A stretch of DNA of 64,000 nt from Effrenium voratum (Eukaryota; Sar; Dinophyceae; Suessiales; Symbiodiniaceae), in the NCBI GenBank assembly GCA_963377175.1, contig CAUJNA010003024.1, positions 176,001 through 240,000 of the forward strand. The letters are read 5' to 3'. The notes beneath the pieces are model-generated. The model was not told the origin of the DNA and did not search any database. It saw only the letters and a program-made list of their open reading frames with translations. A program made the translations under genes and the position numbers. Positions 28,130 through 37,752 of the stretch are shown here, piece after piece (position 1 is the stretch's first letter; every line of letters begins with the position of its first letter).

Positions 28130-28440
28130 GACCTGTTGCTTGGGTGTTTTTTTTCTAAATGGCAGGCCCGTTACTTGGGTGTTTAAAAAAAATGTCGACC
28201 CCCTTGCTTGAGTGTTTTTTCCCCAAATGGCGGAGGGCGGATTTTCTAAATGGTGGACCCCTTGCTTGGGTGTTTTTCCTAAATAGCGGATCCCTTGCGT
28301 GGGCGGATTTTCTAAATGTTGGACCCTTACTTGGGTGTGTTGTTCCTAAATGGCGGATCTTTTGCTTGTGTTGTTTCTTAAATGGCGGATCCCTTACTTG
28401 GGTATTTTTTTCTAAATGGTGTCTTCCTTGGGGCACTCAG
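28130..28440. repeat. minisatellite, about 33-bp unit
   Basis: Eight or nine units of CTTGCTTGGGTGTTTTT and CTAAATGGCGGACCC; unit length varies with the T-run. Confidence 0.85.
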
Positions 28441-28460
28441 AACTGCAACATTTGCTTCCC

Positions 28461-28582
28461 TAAGGGTCTCGATTGTTTTTGGGCCCTCAAAAGTTGTTTT
28501 CAAGGGCCCCTGAGGGGTCGGGGTTCTCCATTGGAGGGTCCGGGGGTGTGCATTGGAGGGGCCATGACCCTCAGGGTTGTTT
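28461..28582. mobile_element. IE6 element, complete
   Basis: CCCTAAGGGTCTCGATTG on the left, GTGTGCATTGGAGGGGCCAT and CCTCAGGG on the right. Confidence 0.65.
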
Positions 28583-28700
28583 GTTTTCTGAAGTGAACCC
28601 CTTTTAGAGTTGGTGTCTTCCTTGCGGCACTCAGAACTGGAACATTTACTTGGGTGTTTCCTCAGTGAACCCCTTTTTGAGTCTTGCGATGTTTGTTCCT

Positions 28701-28854
28701 GGCCCAGAGGCTCCTGGGGCTTTCAATGGAAGACCCGACCCCTCCATTAGCCACCCCGGAGGTGTTTGCCAAAAACCACGGAGGTGTTTGGGGGTCTCAA
28801 AACCTGGCTGTGTGAGGGCCCCTTCAATACATCGAATTGGAGCCTTTGGGGGAG
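28701..28854. mobile_element. IE7 element, complete
   Basis: CCCAGAGGCTCCTGGGGCTT on the left, TTGGAGCCTTTGGGGGAG on the right; the closing AG precedes a candidate exon. Confidence 0.7.
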
Positions 28855-28990
28855 GCAAACGGGACATCCTTGCCATGGAACGATTCCTTTGCGACAGCCC
28901 CACGATCTTTGAGGCTGGGGGCGACAGCAGTGGGCCTCTTCTTTGGCACCTTCGAGGCGACGTGGCCAGGGGTTCACCGAAAGATTTTTC
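28855..28990 (+). CDS. candidate exon after an IE7 element
   Basis: Frame KRDILAMERFLCDSPTIFEA followed by GGDSSGPLLWHLRGDVARG, starting at GGGAG|GC. A second frame is also open. Right boundary not fixed; an IE14 copy begins near 29022. Family unknown. Confidence 0.43.
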
Positions 28991-29021
28991 TGAGAAAAAA
29001 ACAACAACAAAAACGAGGACG

Positions 29022-29115
29022 TGGTTTGGATTGGTGGTTTGGGATTTGAACCCCTGGCTTTTTTGTAGTGGGGACATGGCCATGAATCCCCTCCTTAACC
29101 ACCAAACCACCAATC
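29022..29115. mobile_element. IE14 element
   Basis: TTGGTGGTTTGGGATTTG on the left, CTTAACCACCAAACCACC on the right. Confidence 0.66.
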
Positions 29116-29299
29116 TACACCAATGAGAGGGAAGCTGACTGTTCGATCATTTTCAGGTTTCCAAGGGGATGAGATCCCTCGCTTGGAAAAACACGGGTTT
29201 TCTCCACTGGGCTTAAGCAAATGGAAGTTGTTTTTCCTTTTGTTTCTTCTTTGTTTATAACACAAAAAGCAAAACATGAATTAAATGACTGGAGACACG

Positions 29300-29389
29300 T
29301 TTTAGTATCATCATCGTCGTCATCGTTATCATCATAATCAGTATCATGATTATATATTATTATGATGATCATCATTATCATTATCATCA

Positions 29390-29436
<47 letters not shown>

Positions 29437-29440
29437 TCCA
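29300..29440. repeat. ATC/ATT trinucleotide repeat
   Basis: ATCATCGTC words lead into an uninterrupted (ATT)n of about 45 bp at 29391-29437. Confidence 0.85.
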
Positions 29441-29614
29441 GACGTATCCGCAAGACGCTTTGGGAAGCCAAAAGACGGTGATAGACAGGGGACTCACAGG
29501 CCCCTCCAAAGGGTCTGATGAATATTATGTTAATGTTTGTTAGACAAGTTTCCATTTTTGTGACAAGCTTAAATCCAGGGGTGTCTCGACTTAAACCCAG
29601 GGGTTTCCCTTTTT

Positions 29615-29705
29615 TCTTAGGTAGGTTTCAAGGTTTTTAGAGTTTAGTGGTTTGGTTTCCATTTAACCCACAAGTTAGTCTTTTTGCAGGGGATCGGACA
29701 GACAG
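29615..29705. mobile_element. IE12 introner-like element
   Basis: TTAGGTAGGTTTCAAGG to GCAGGGGATCGGACAGACAG. Confidence 0.6.
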
Positions 29706-30741
29706 CACAGCTAGGTAAGTATAGACAGCGGGTTTTTTGGTACCCTTTGAGGATGGACAGCTTGGGTGGGTTAAACCAGATCAATGTTCGTTCTGAGCGA
29801 GTGCTTTGTTACCCGGAGATGGAAGGCGAATCGGGATTTTGTGCCAGACCCTTTATCTTGCTGGTTCTCAGCAGGGAATGAGTTGGAATGACCCCAACAA
29901 ACCATCCCTTGTGGCTTCCTTCGAGGGGATCCCGCTTATTCCCAACACCCTAGGTCATTCCTACTCAGCACCAGCAAGTTATCTAACACTCGGATCATGA
30001 GGATCCAACTGGCAAATTGCACCAAAATGGCGACCCGGCCATTTTTCATGAAGGGTGCCGCGGAGTATCCCTTTTCTCCGATGTCGGATTTTGGCGCAGA
30101 TCCGGATCCCACCCTCCCAACTTACGATAGATTGATTCGTTCAAGTACAGGGAATGACCCAAAGAAGGTCTCGTGCCCCCTCACTCAACTGTGTCTTTTT
30201 TCAAGGGAAGCCAACAGGACCCGCAGAGCATGTTTCTCGGTCCCCCCCCAAAAAGGCGGACACCTAGAGTCTCCACGACCCTTGAAGAATGGAAGAATGG
30301 GGTCATGACCCCTTGCTTTTGGGGTAATGAGCCCTATTCTTAAGGGTCAGAAGGAGACTAGAGTCTCCATGACGCTCAAAGAATGGGGTTATGACCCCTT
30401 TCAGAAGGAGACTCCAGGCACACCCAAGTTTGTCACTCTTCTACCTGGAGTCTCCTTCTGACCCTTAATACAAATGGGTTCATTACCCAAAAGGAAATGG
30501 GTCATATGACCCCAGTTTTAAAGGGTCAGAAGGAGGCTCCAGGTATGGACCCCCCTTTTTCTCACCGAGCCGACGCCAGCGCCGCCCGAAACCCGAAACC
30601 CGAAACGGGAGCAGATCGGATCGGCGAAGCGAGGAGTTCCGGGGCCCGCTGCTGGAGCCCTCGGGGGGCCGATGGCTGCTGGTCTTGCCCGAGACCTCCG
30701 AAAAGGCGAAGCTGCAGGCGGCGTCTCCGGGTCCTTCGGTT
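29706..30741 (+). CDS. three-exon candidate gene, internal part
   Basis: Exons 29706-29863 (QLGKYRQRVFWYPLRMDSLG), 29979 to about 30266 (LSNTRIMRIQLANCTKMAT; YPFSPMSDFGADPDPTLP) and 30543-30741 (SDRRSEEFRGPLLEPSGGRW; LPETSEKAKLQAASPG). Intron one (29864-29978) is an IE9 copy, GT-AG, phase 0. The stretch between exons two and three is three IE1 units; the GT inside the first left arm (CTAGA|GTCTCC) and the AG of the last right arm join in phase 2. Exon two is about 96 open codons. The third exon stops being open inside an IE7 copy at 30752, where a GC donor is possible. No family recognised, but this is among the clearest coding signals of the left half. Confidence 0.55.
29857..29978. mobile_element. 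IE9 introner-like element, whole intron
   Basis: CTTGCTGGTTCTCAGCAGGG on the left, CTACTCAGCACCAGCAAG on the right. The TIR extends seven bases into the upstream exon. Confidence 0.76.
30262..30542. mobile_element. three IE1 units in a row
   Basis: Units at 30262-30360, 30359-30418 and 30442-30542; the first and third are complete, the middle lacks its internal part. Confidence 0.75.
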
Positions 30742-30751
30742 TCTTGTGGAC

Positions 30752-30825
30752 CACCCAGAGGCTCCAATTCGATGTATGGAAGGGGCCCGATTTAACCGCC
30801 AGGTGTTGAGACCGGGCTTTGACTA
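30752..30825. mobile_element. IE7 element, partial
   Basis: CCCAGAGGCTCCAATTCGAT, AACCGCCAGGTGTTGAGACC. Confidence 0.62.
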
Positions 30826-31823
30826 TGACTCAGGTGGTTTACTCGGACATGTGCTTTTGCCTCAACGTAAGGGAGTGGTTTCCTCTTGGTTTCCCTTCAG
30901 ACCAACCCCAAAAAGGGGCGCACACACGCACACGCCCCAAAACGACGTCAACCCCTGTACTCACTGCCAGAAAACGTGACCAAACTTTTCGTTTGCCACT
31001 AAAACTAGCAACCCAAAACCCCAAATGTGAATTAAAATCCAAAACGGAACTCAGGAGCCATGGACAGGAGCGAAGCCTTCACAAAAGTGCGTGAGAAGAG
31101 TTGTTTTATTTTCTCCCACCCTCGAAAATGGTGAGTTTTGGAAACCACAAAAATAGGGGTACCATCCAAAAAGACAGTCATATTTTCTTAGTTCTCCCTG
31201 TTGCTTTTAAAGGGAGTCTATCACTATCGGACATATTATCTCGCTTTTTCTAAAATGGAGGAATACAACTGGTTTGGTGAATTCCCCATTCAAAAATACT
31301 CTTGGAGATCACGGACCTCAAAGTTTGTGGGAAGATCATGTTAGAGGCAGACAGAAAGTTTGGACTGTATTTGGCCAACCCATTCAGGAGACAAAACGGG
31401 AATTTTCAACGGGGCGTCCCATTCGTTTGTATCAGCACTGCAAAACCGGGACACTGAACGGCTCGACTTTGCACGAGGCGAGCTCCTCGCGGAAGAGACG
31501 CTTCATTGTGTCTCCTTCGTACCCTTTGACATGGGGCCACCTGCCAAACATAAGGCTAGGTCCCCCAGTAGTGTTTTCTTTGGGGGACTAAAACAAACTA
31601 CAGGAAAAAGGGTGCCCTTATTCTAACCTCTCTACTGGATGACCTAGAATGGGTCATGCTTGGAGGGTTTGGGACTTAGCTAACTGGTTATCGACCCTGG
31701 ATCCAACCCACTTGCCATAGTTGTTTGCCACGTATAACCAGGGTTTCTCACCCCTTATTTTTGAAGGCAGGGGAGTGTGGCAGTTCACGTTTTGCTGTCT
31801 GTTGATCGTGTGCTGCAGGTCTG
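30826..31823. other. IE5-related repeat and IE2 copy, weak frames
   Basis: 31290-31400 resembles a diverged IE5. 31360-31550 has a plus frame (RLDFARGELLAEETLHC) without splice support. IE2 at 31556-31648. Confidence 0.38.
31556..31648. mobile_element. IE2 introner-like element, short
   Basis: CTAGGTCCCCCAGTAGTG on the left, CTACTGGATGACCTAG on the right. Confidence 0.74.
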
Positions 31824-31918
31824 TACCTAGAGTCTCCATGACCCCTAGAAAACGGGGTCATGACCCCTTTCTTTTGGGCAATGACCCCATTGTTGAAGGG
31901 TCATGGAGACTCTAGATA
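31824..31918. mobile_element. IE1 introner-like element, complete
   Basis: TACCTAGAGTCTCCATGACC on the left, GGTCATGGAGACTCTAGATA on the right. Confidence 0.8.
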
Positions 31919-32238
31919 GCCGTTTTTTTGTTGGTGTGTTGTCGGGTCATGTCATGTAGACTCTAAAATAGCCGTTTTTTTTTGGTTCGGGTCATGGAGA
32001 CTCTACCTGGAGTCTCCGTGACCCCTAGAAAAAGTGGGCAATGACCCCATTTTATAAGGGTCATGGAGACTCTAGATAGCTGTTTTTTTGTTGGTGTGTT
32101 GTCGGGTCATGTCATGTAGACTCTAAAATAGCCGTTTTTTTTGGTTCGGGTCATGGAGACTCTACCTGGAGTCTCCGTGACCCCTAGAAAAAGTGGGCAA
32201 TGACCCCATTTTTTAAGGGTCATGTAGACTCTAGATAG
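31911..32238. repeat. tandem duplication of a 160-bp IE1-containing unit
   Basis: TCTAGATAGC starts at 31911, 32071 and 32230. The two units are almost identical and each carries IE1 arms plus TTGGTGTGTTGTCGGGTCAT. Confidence 0.85.
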
Positions 32239-33439
32239 CCTGTTTTGTTTTTTGTTGTTGGGGTCATGAAGGCTTTGGGCAGTTCAGAGCTTTTCATCTC
32301 AGTTTCTTCGACACGGTTCGCCAGGCGCTGCGTGTGTGGACCAAGCTGAAGTTGGGCGCGGCTGAGGCACCGAACGGCGGATGCGACGAAGTGCGGCTGA
32401 GTCCCATGCCGGGTGTCGATGTTGATTTCCCCTGATGGTGTTAAAGGGAATTTATGACTATACCGGAAGTTTTTTTTAAAGGATATACATGTCCGCAAAT
32501 GCCTGCTTTCATGGATATCGTTGGGAAACATGTTTCCTATTTTTGCTTAATGTGGTTTAGTGGTTGAAATCCAACCACTTAACTGCTAAGATTTAAATCG
32601 TTGCTTCCCTTCTTCCAACGTCAACCAAGTGTCGATGTTGAAGTCCCTTGTCTAGGGTCGCAGCTAGGTGCCCTTTTACCTTTTCTTTTTTGGGGGGAGG
32701 GTTCCCTTACTAAACTAGACTACAGGGAAAAGGGTACCCTTATTCTAACCTCTCTACTGGAGGGCCTAGTTGTTGGTTTTAAAGGGAACTTATCACGACC
32801 GCAGAAGCGTTTTGTTTTTCAGGGGACATATCCGCAAATGCAGAGAGCTAGGCATGTGTTTTGGCGATGCGTGTGGCACCTGCAGCACACCGAACTTGAA
32901 CATTTGCAATTCTTTCCCGACAGAATTGTGCAAGAAAGAGACTCTTGCTGTTGCCCTAGTCTCCAAAAACTGGGACTTGGGGGGAGAAACATCTTCAAAC
33001 CAAACTGACACGCGCCCATGTTCACACAGCAAGTGCGCCCGATTGCTTGCCGTTTGTTGCTTGCCCATTTGGTTGCGTGTCTCTCGAGAATCAACATGTG
33101 TTTGTTTCTTCCTTTTGGTGTTATTGGTGAGAACCTCTGTTGTTGGCACGTGTTTACACTTATGTGTTTCTGGTTCTGTTCATGTTGAGTGAAGGGGTGC
33201 ACAAAAGATGGAAAGTTAAGTTCGGATGAATCCAGAGCACCATACTGATTAAGACAGTTCCCCTGCCGGATTTTTACTGTATGATTCGCATGTTCCTCCT
33301 TTCAATCCAGTGGTTGTCCCTTTGTTGTATTTGCTTGGGTAAAACTTGAGAGTCAACCAACAATGCTTGGCCTTTATTTGGTTGGATCTTGCGACTTTAA
33401 TCTTTTGCGAAATGATGATTTTTCACACAAAACAGCATA
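32239..33439. other. IE2 copy and undecided coding islands
   Basis: IE2 at 32663-32769. 32830-32945 is open in two plus frames and on the minus strand (33000 region also). 33300-33440 has an unclassified foldback. No gene called. Confidence 0.35.
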
Positions 33440-33792
33440 CAGTTGAGCTGGGGCGCCAGCAGATATTCTGCCATCCAGCAATTGCATGCGGGAGCACTCT
33501 ATTAGATATTCTTGCACAGGAAGTTGGGTGAACCAGATGAGTGTCGTTTCGGGGATCGACTAGGGGACTCAGTTGTTCAGTGGCACCCTTTTTCCTTTTT
33601 TTTGGTGGCGGCCCCACTAAACATGGTCTTCCCCAAAAAGGGTTCCCTTTTTTCCAGGGTCACTGAACAACTGAGGGGATTGAGTCTCAGATCAAAGGAG
33701 CGACTTGATTTGGCTGTGCAGGTGGCGGTGGAGCGAGGGGCACTCTACATCGGCCGAGGGGTCTTGGACAGCCTTTTGAACTACTTAGGCCC
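33440..33792 (+). CDS. two candidate exons around an IE8 element
   Basis: Upstream exon (about 33446-33525) reads ELGRQQIFCHPAIACGSTLL to AQEVG and meets G|GTGAACC. Exon 33691 to about 33792 reads SKERLDLAVQVAVERGALYI then GRGVLDSLLNYL. Either this GTGAAC donor or a donor 48 bp further right (TTCA|GTGGCA) gives phase 2 agreement with the acceptor CTCAG|A. The IE8 TIR arms extend across the second of these donors. The second exon looks helical and is the firmer call. Family unknown. Confidence 0.45.
33569..33678. mobile_element. IE8 element with extended TIR
   Basis: CTCAGTTGTTCAGTGGCACC on the left and GGGTCACTGAACAACTGAG on the right. Confidence 0.72.
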
Positions 33793-33825
33793 GAAGCAAA
33801 GGGCCGGGGCGGAGACCACGTCTAA

Positions 33826-33925
33826 GGGTCGCAGGTTCCTGGAAGTGGGTTTGGTTTGGACTGAGTGTTCCTTGAGGGGCCAGGGGGTCTGGATTGGAGG
33901 GGACTGCATTTTGAGCATGATCAAG
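33826..33925. mobile_element. IE6-like element, diverged
   Basis: TCTAAGGGTCGC, CCTTGAGGGGCCAGGGGG and GGATTGGAGGGG. Confidence 0.5.
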
Positions 33926-34182
33926 CAATTCCGGTCGACTGAACGCAGGATAGGGATTGAAGGTCATTTGTCGGAAGAGTATATAATAGCTTCAGTATGC
34001 ATGTGTGTCTGTTTTTGAGGGTCCACAAAACATTGTGTTCCTTTGGCTGCCCTTAAAAACAGGCTCTTTTTAATTTGGTTGAGGTTGATGCCCCTACACT
34101 GCGGTTGATACGGGTTGAGCCCCGCCGATTCCCCAATCCCTATAGAGGCTAATAGCGACTAAACAAGTCTATGAGGGGCTAA

Positions 34183-34306
34183 CTGTGGATGGCCGAAATC
34201 CGTTCGCACCACTTTGAAACCATGGTTGAAACCGTGGCTTGTTTTTCGTATTTGCAGGGAATTATTCCAGGGTTTCTTAGGTGGTGCAGGATTTTGCCCA
34301 TCGGTA
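34183..34306. mobile_element. IE3 element
   Basis: AACTGTGGATGGCCGAAATCC-type left arm (positions 34183-34202) and GTGGTGCAGGATTTTGCCCA on the right. Confidence 0.68.
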
Positions 34307-34519
34307 GGTTTCCTTTCCAGGCCCATTTGCAGGGGGTCCCCTCAGTAACCATAGGAAGTGTGCCAGATGACTGGCTCTGGCTCGCTCAGAAACTTCCATT
34401 TGCTTTAGAGTATTTATTTGCTGGTTTTACAGGGAACCTATCACTACTGGACATTTTTTTTACAGGGGTCGAAAAACCAAATGGAAGGAAAGCCGTGTTT
34501 CTTGCCTCATGTGTTGCAG

Positions 34520-35179
34520 CCGTGGCAGGCGTCGTAGCCGCAAATCGTAGCAGATGGACCTTCGTCGAGCAAACGAGGGCGTTTGTGAAGCTCGTTTGCC
34601 TCCCAGAACTTCCGAAGGACAGGTTCAATCAGCCTACAGTCTCCATGACCCTTTGAAGATGGTTGGTCATCACCCGAATCTTTCTTTTGGGAAATGACCG
34701 ACCATTTTTAAAGGGTCATGGTGAGTCTAGGAGCACCTTTTCTGAAAGTCATGTGCAGCAATTGCCCACGTCACGCAGTGTGCCATTAAGCAAAGTCAAC
34801 AGGCGCCATGGTCGACCAAACTGCACTTTGGTGCATTTTGCTTGGATGTTAGGACTTTAACTTTTTGCCAACGAATTGGTTTTCCATTAAACCACTAAAA
34901 GCTCAGCTTTTAGCAGGGGAGCAGATTTCGCGACCGAGTGCACACGGCGGCGTTGGCGCTTGGGTTTCCTCGAGGCACGCTGTGGGTCTCCGGCAACGCT
35001 GTGGAGGTTGTGGAGAAAGTGGTCGAGGCGTTTTTTTTTTTCTTTTTCTTTTTTTTGTGAAGGGCTATGGAGACTCCAGGTATCCCTTCATTGTCGCTTT
35101 GGGAAATATGAACCCCACCTGGATCGCCAGTTGCTCTTGTTTTCTCCATGCACTTTACCCAAACCGATCGCAACAGTGA
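34520..35179 (+). CDS. four-exon candidate gene, unknown product
   Basis: Exons 34520-34638 (VAGVVAANRSRWTFVEQ; KLVCLPELPKDRFNQPT), 34749-34830 (SCAAIAHVTQCAIKQSQ), 34939-35029 (HTAALALGFPRGTLWVSGN; AVEVVEKVVEA) and 35080-35179 (YPFIVALGNMNPTWIAS), stop TGA. Phases are 0, 1 and 2, all consistent. Intron one holds an IE1 copy and uses the GT inside its left arm; intron two is an IE4 copy; intron three is 50 bp, mostly T, ending in a half IE1 arm (GGAGACTCCAG). In the third exon all three frames are open; the chosen one is the most protein-like and is the only one giving this chain. No family recognised. Confidence 0.47.
34632..34731. mobile_element. IE1 introner-like element
   Basis: GCCTACAGTCTCCATGACCC on the left, GGGTCATGGTGAGTCTAGG on the right. 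Confidence 0.75.
34826..34938. mobile_element. IE4 introner-like element, whole intron
   Basis: CTTTGGTGCATTTTGCTTGG to GCAGATTTCGCGACCGAG. Confidence 0.76.
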
Positions 35180-35479
35180 CTGCAAAACATAGCAACTTGG
35201 CTATCTAGGAGTTGGCCAAATCCGACCTTGACCCTTTGGTTTTGCCCTTTCGGGCCATGTTGAGTCATGGCCCCAAAAAGTTAACCTTTTATTTCTGGGT
35301 CCCTTGCGCAAGTGAGTACGACTTGAGTGTTCTAACTTGCTGGTGACCTTGGCTGCAACGGCAAGTATTTCCGGGGCTACACCCACGTTTCCCTGAAGGT
35401 AGAGGGAATGCAAAACATGAAGGAAGCAGCATGAAGGAATGCAAAGCATGACCATCTAAACGAATCTGTCTGAAGTAAA

Positions 35480-35894
35480 CCAACATCAGGAACATATGTC
35501 CATCCCTCGTGGTTTCCTTTGCACCCAGAAACGTCCCAAAAGAAACATGGACAGAAACTGTGGATGGACGAAATCCATTTCGCACCACTTAACAAACCCT
35601 GACAAAATTCGATTCCCCTGTAAAGGCCAACGCACAATGGCTTGACAGGATTCCGTCCAGCCACAGCAGTTTGGGTCAGGGTGGACCTGAAATCCTTGGC
35701 TCTGGCAACTCCCACGGGGGTGGGCGGGGAGGGGGGGGTTCCTGGCAGAAATCCCAAGTCCGTGGTGTCCAATCAAAAAGACACACGGCCCAAGCAAGGA
35801 ACCTTGGTCTTCCAAGGACCCGCAAATCCAGGGTCCTTCTTGATTTTGATCTTGGCTCAAAACGGAAATTCGGCCAAAGGCCTGCTTGTCCAAG
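35480..35894 (+). CDS. candidate exons on both sides of an IE3 intron
   Basis: Upstream of the IE3 copy a frame ends CTQKRPKRNMDRN (exon end 35559). Downstream exon 35667-35719 reads VWVRVDLKSLALATPTG in matching phase 1. From 35759 the frame continues SVVSNQKDTRPKQGTLVFQG and ILILAQNGNSAKGLLVQ to CAAG|GTCCTGG at 35894. The 39 bp between could be a tiny intron or coding, since they keep frame. The minus strand is open here too (124 codons), so strand is not certain. Confidence 0.42.
35560..35666. mobile_element. IE3 introner-like element, whole intron
   Basis: GTGGATGGACGAAATCC on the left, GGATTCCGTCCAGCCACAG on the right. Confidence 0.77.
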
Positions 35895-36023
35895 GTCCTG
35901 GAAGATCCAGGGAAATGTTGACGCAGGATAGATGGAGCCCCTGGCCAAATTTTCTGAGGGGTGTCCAACTTTGGGTGGACGGCCTTCACTTTTCGGGACA
36001 CCTCCCAACTGTGAATTTGCAAG

Positions 36024-36152
36024 CGTTCTACTTAAATTCGGCGCCAGCATGAAGAATTGCTATAAACCCAATGGCCCCAAGCATTTGTCAATTCCACGGG
36101 CCAAGCGAATGGATGCCCACCCTTGGGATGCTCACCAGGCAAGCAGATTCAG
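36024..36152 (+). CDS. candidate exon, unknown product
   Basis: TGCAAG|C to ATTCAG|GTGTGATAC, 42 codons reading VLLKFGASMKNCYKPNGPKH and RMDAHPWDAHQASRF. Basic, with good splice sites on both sides. An IE7 copy follows at 36228. No family. Confidence 0.47.
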
Positions 36153-36227
36153 GTGTGATACAATACAAACCCCCAAAAAGTTCAGCTTTCATTTGGGTTT
36201 CCCAATCAAAAGCCACTCCTTAAAAGG

Positions 36228-36352
36228 GGTACCCCCAGAGGCTCCTGGGGCTTTCAATGGAAGACCCGACCCCTCCATTAGTGTTTGGGACCCGGTCTCA
36301 AAACCTGGCTGTTTGAGGGCCCTAAATACGGGAGCCTCTGGGCCGGCAAAAA
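36228..36352. mobile_element. IE7 element, complete
   Basis: CCCAGAGGCTCCTGGGGCTT on the left, ACGGGAGCCTCTGGG on the right. Confidence 0.72.
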
Positions 36353-36930
36353 GACACACCGCCCTCCTCTAATGGGCGGCGTTCTAAGTTGCATGTCAAT
36401 CTGTGTTTCAAATACCCAAGCCAAAACCACGGCGTCGTGCCCAGTTCGGCTTTCGCGTGTTTGAAGGGAAACCAAGGGGACCCCCATTCCTTTCGGGCCC
36501 ACGTGCATTTCGGGGACTTAAATGTCCTGGATTTGGCATCACATGTTGGACATGAGCTTACGTTGTGATGTTCAAGGGGGGCGCGTCCTCTACTAATCAA
36601 CCAGGGTTCATTTGGGCAAATACAGAGCTCTAGGGGCGAACGAGCGATGCCCTTGATGAAGGTTCCTTACTTGGGAATTTCTCGCTTTCGGGGTTAAGAT
36701 TCGGTTTGTCAAGAATCCTGGATCCCAAGAGCCCACAAAAAGTCCTTAAAAGACCTGAAACGATACGTGAGTCCATTTCCCTGTATGCTAACCTCGGGCA
36801 TCACCCGAGAAAATTCCCAGAGGAGAATTGGTGACCTAATACTGTGCTTGCCTGCAACTGGGATCCGTTGGAACATAATATGGCCTTGGGACCCAAAAGC
36901 CTGACGCCCGGCTGCGTTCGTCCCGCTCAG
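36353..36930. other. no supported gene
   Basis: Short open frames on both strands (minus 36278-36600). No splice-consistent chain found. Confidence 0.35.
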
Positions 36931-37752
36931 GCAGAGTAGCCTTAAGGCTTGGACGGGTGGGGAACTTGCGATCGGTGCAATGAATAGGACAATTACTCAG
37001 CGAGTTTTCGGTTTGAATGAGCCGGTGTTGGGATTCCCGAATAAAAGGAAACCATACTGTGGATGGACGAAATCCTGCACCACCTAAGAAACCTTGGGAA
37101 TGATGATTCCCCTGTAAATACCAACAAACAATGGTCCTCCATTGTGTCTTGGGTGGTGCAGGATTTTGTCCATCCACAGTAGGATGGATGGTTTTGGTTG
37201 GGATCATTCCGTTTCTCATTGCAGAGAACCAAGGGGAAGAGGTTAAGAACGGCTCGAAAGACCGGGTCGATATACTTCACCAGGATTGTTGCTCCCCTTT
37301 TTGTTTTTTTTGGTCTTTCTTGGTATTCCCTTTGTTTTCCACTAACCAGGCAAAAAAGATATATTTTTTGCTGGGGTCAAGTATCAGTTCTTTTGTTTGC
37401 TTAAGAATATCTGAAACATGTTCTGCTGGTTTTGAAGGATATCTATACCTACTGGATTTGTTCCAGGGCACGTGAGCAAAATGTAAGTCAAAGTAAGCAT
37501 CCTGAAGGGTATCAAGTCACTTCCGCGCGCTTTCCAGTTAAGCCGCCATTTAGATTCGATATTTTCCCTCAATGGATATCACTTGAAATTTTGAGGGGAC
37601 CCTCTTTTTTGGGTGGTTTCAAAGAGAAGCCAACCATATATTGGACCAGCATCAAACGGGTATTTTCTGGAATGGGGGCACAATCTCAGGCAGAAATTTA
37701 TCAAATGGTCGAAGTATGCTCTGCCCCGGTCGTGTCAGATAGCCCTGAATGA
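36931..37752 (+). CDS. three-exon candidate membrane protein
   Basis: Exons 36931-37058, 37180-37287 and 37538-37752, both junctions phase 1, stop TGA at 37750. An ATG at 36980 gives MNRTITQRVFGLNEPVLGFP, then after the first junction GWMVLVGIIPFLIAENQGEE (one likely membrane helix), then KPPFRFDIFPQWISLEILRG and RVFSGMGAQSQAEIYQMVEV. The frame is also open upstream of the ATG to an AG|G acceptor at 36930, so the true start may be further 5'. Intron one is exactly an IE3 copy; intron two (250 bp) carries a repeat also found, reversed, at 56730-56900. About 145 residues. I do not recognise the family. This is the best-supported gene of the left half. Confidence 0.62.
37056..37180. mobile_element. 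IE3 introner-like element, whole intron
   Basis: TACTGTGGATGGACGAAATC on the left, GATTTTGTCCATCCACAGTA on the right. GT at 37059 and AG at 37178-37179 are the tips of the TIR. Confidence 0.82.
37300..37395. repeat. dispersed repeat shared with 56800-56900 (reverse)
   Basis: TTTGTTTTCCACTAACC, GGGCAAAAAAGATATATTTT-like words and TTTGCTGGGGTC occur in both places. Confidence 0.6.

Larger units (their letters stand above)
27076..28130. other. repeats, no gene seen
   Basis: G-run at 27089-27121, a shared dispersed repeat at 27422-27535, IE1 at 27669-27767 and IE14 at 27868-27994. Confidence 0.45.

Noticed and set aside
28155..28596. Plus and minus frames through the 28.1 kb minisatellite
   Set aside because: Unit length allows open frames on both strands; repeat translation is not evidence of a gene.
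29115..29555. 146-codon minus frame with poly-Ile
   Set aside because: Created by the ATT/ATC trinucleotide repeat.
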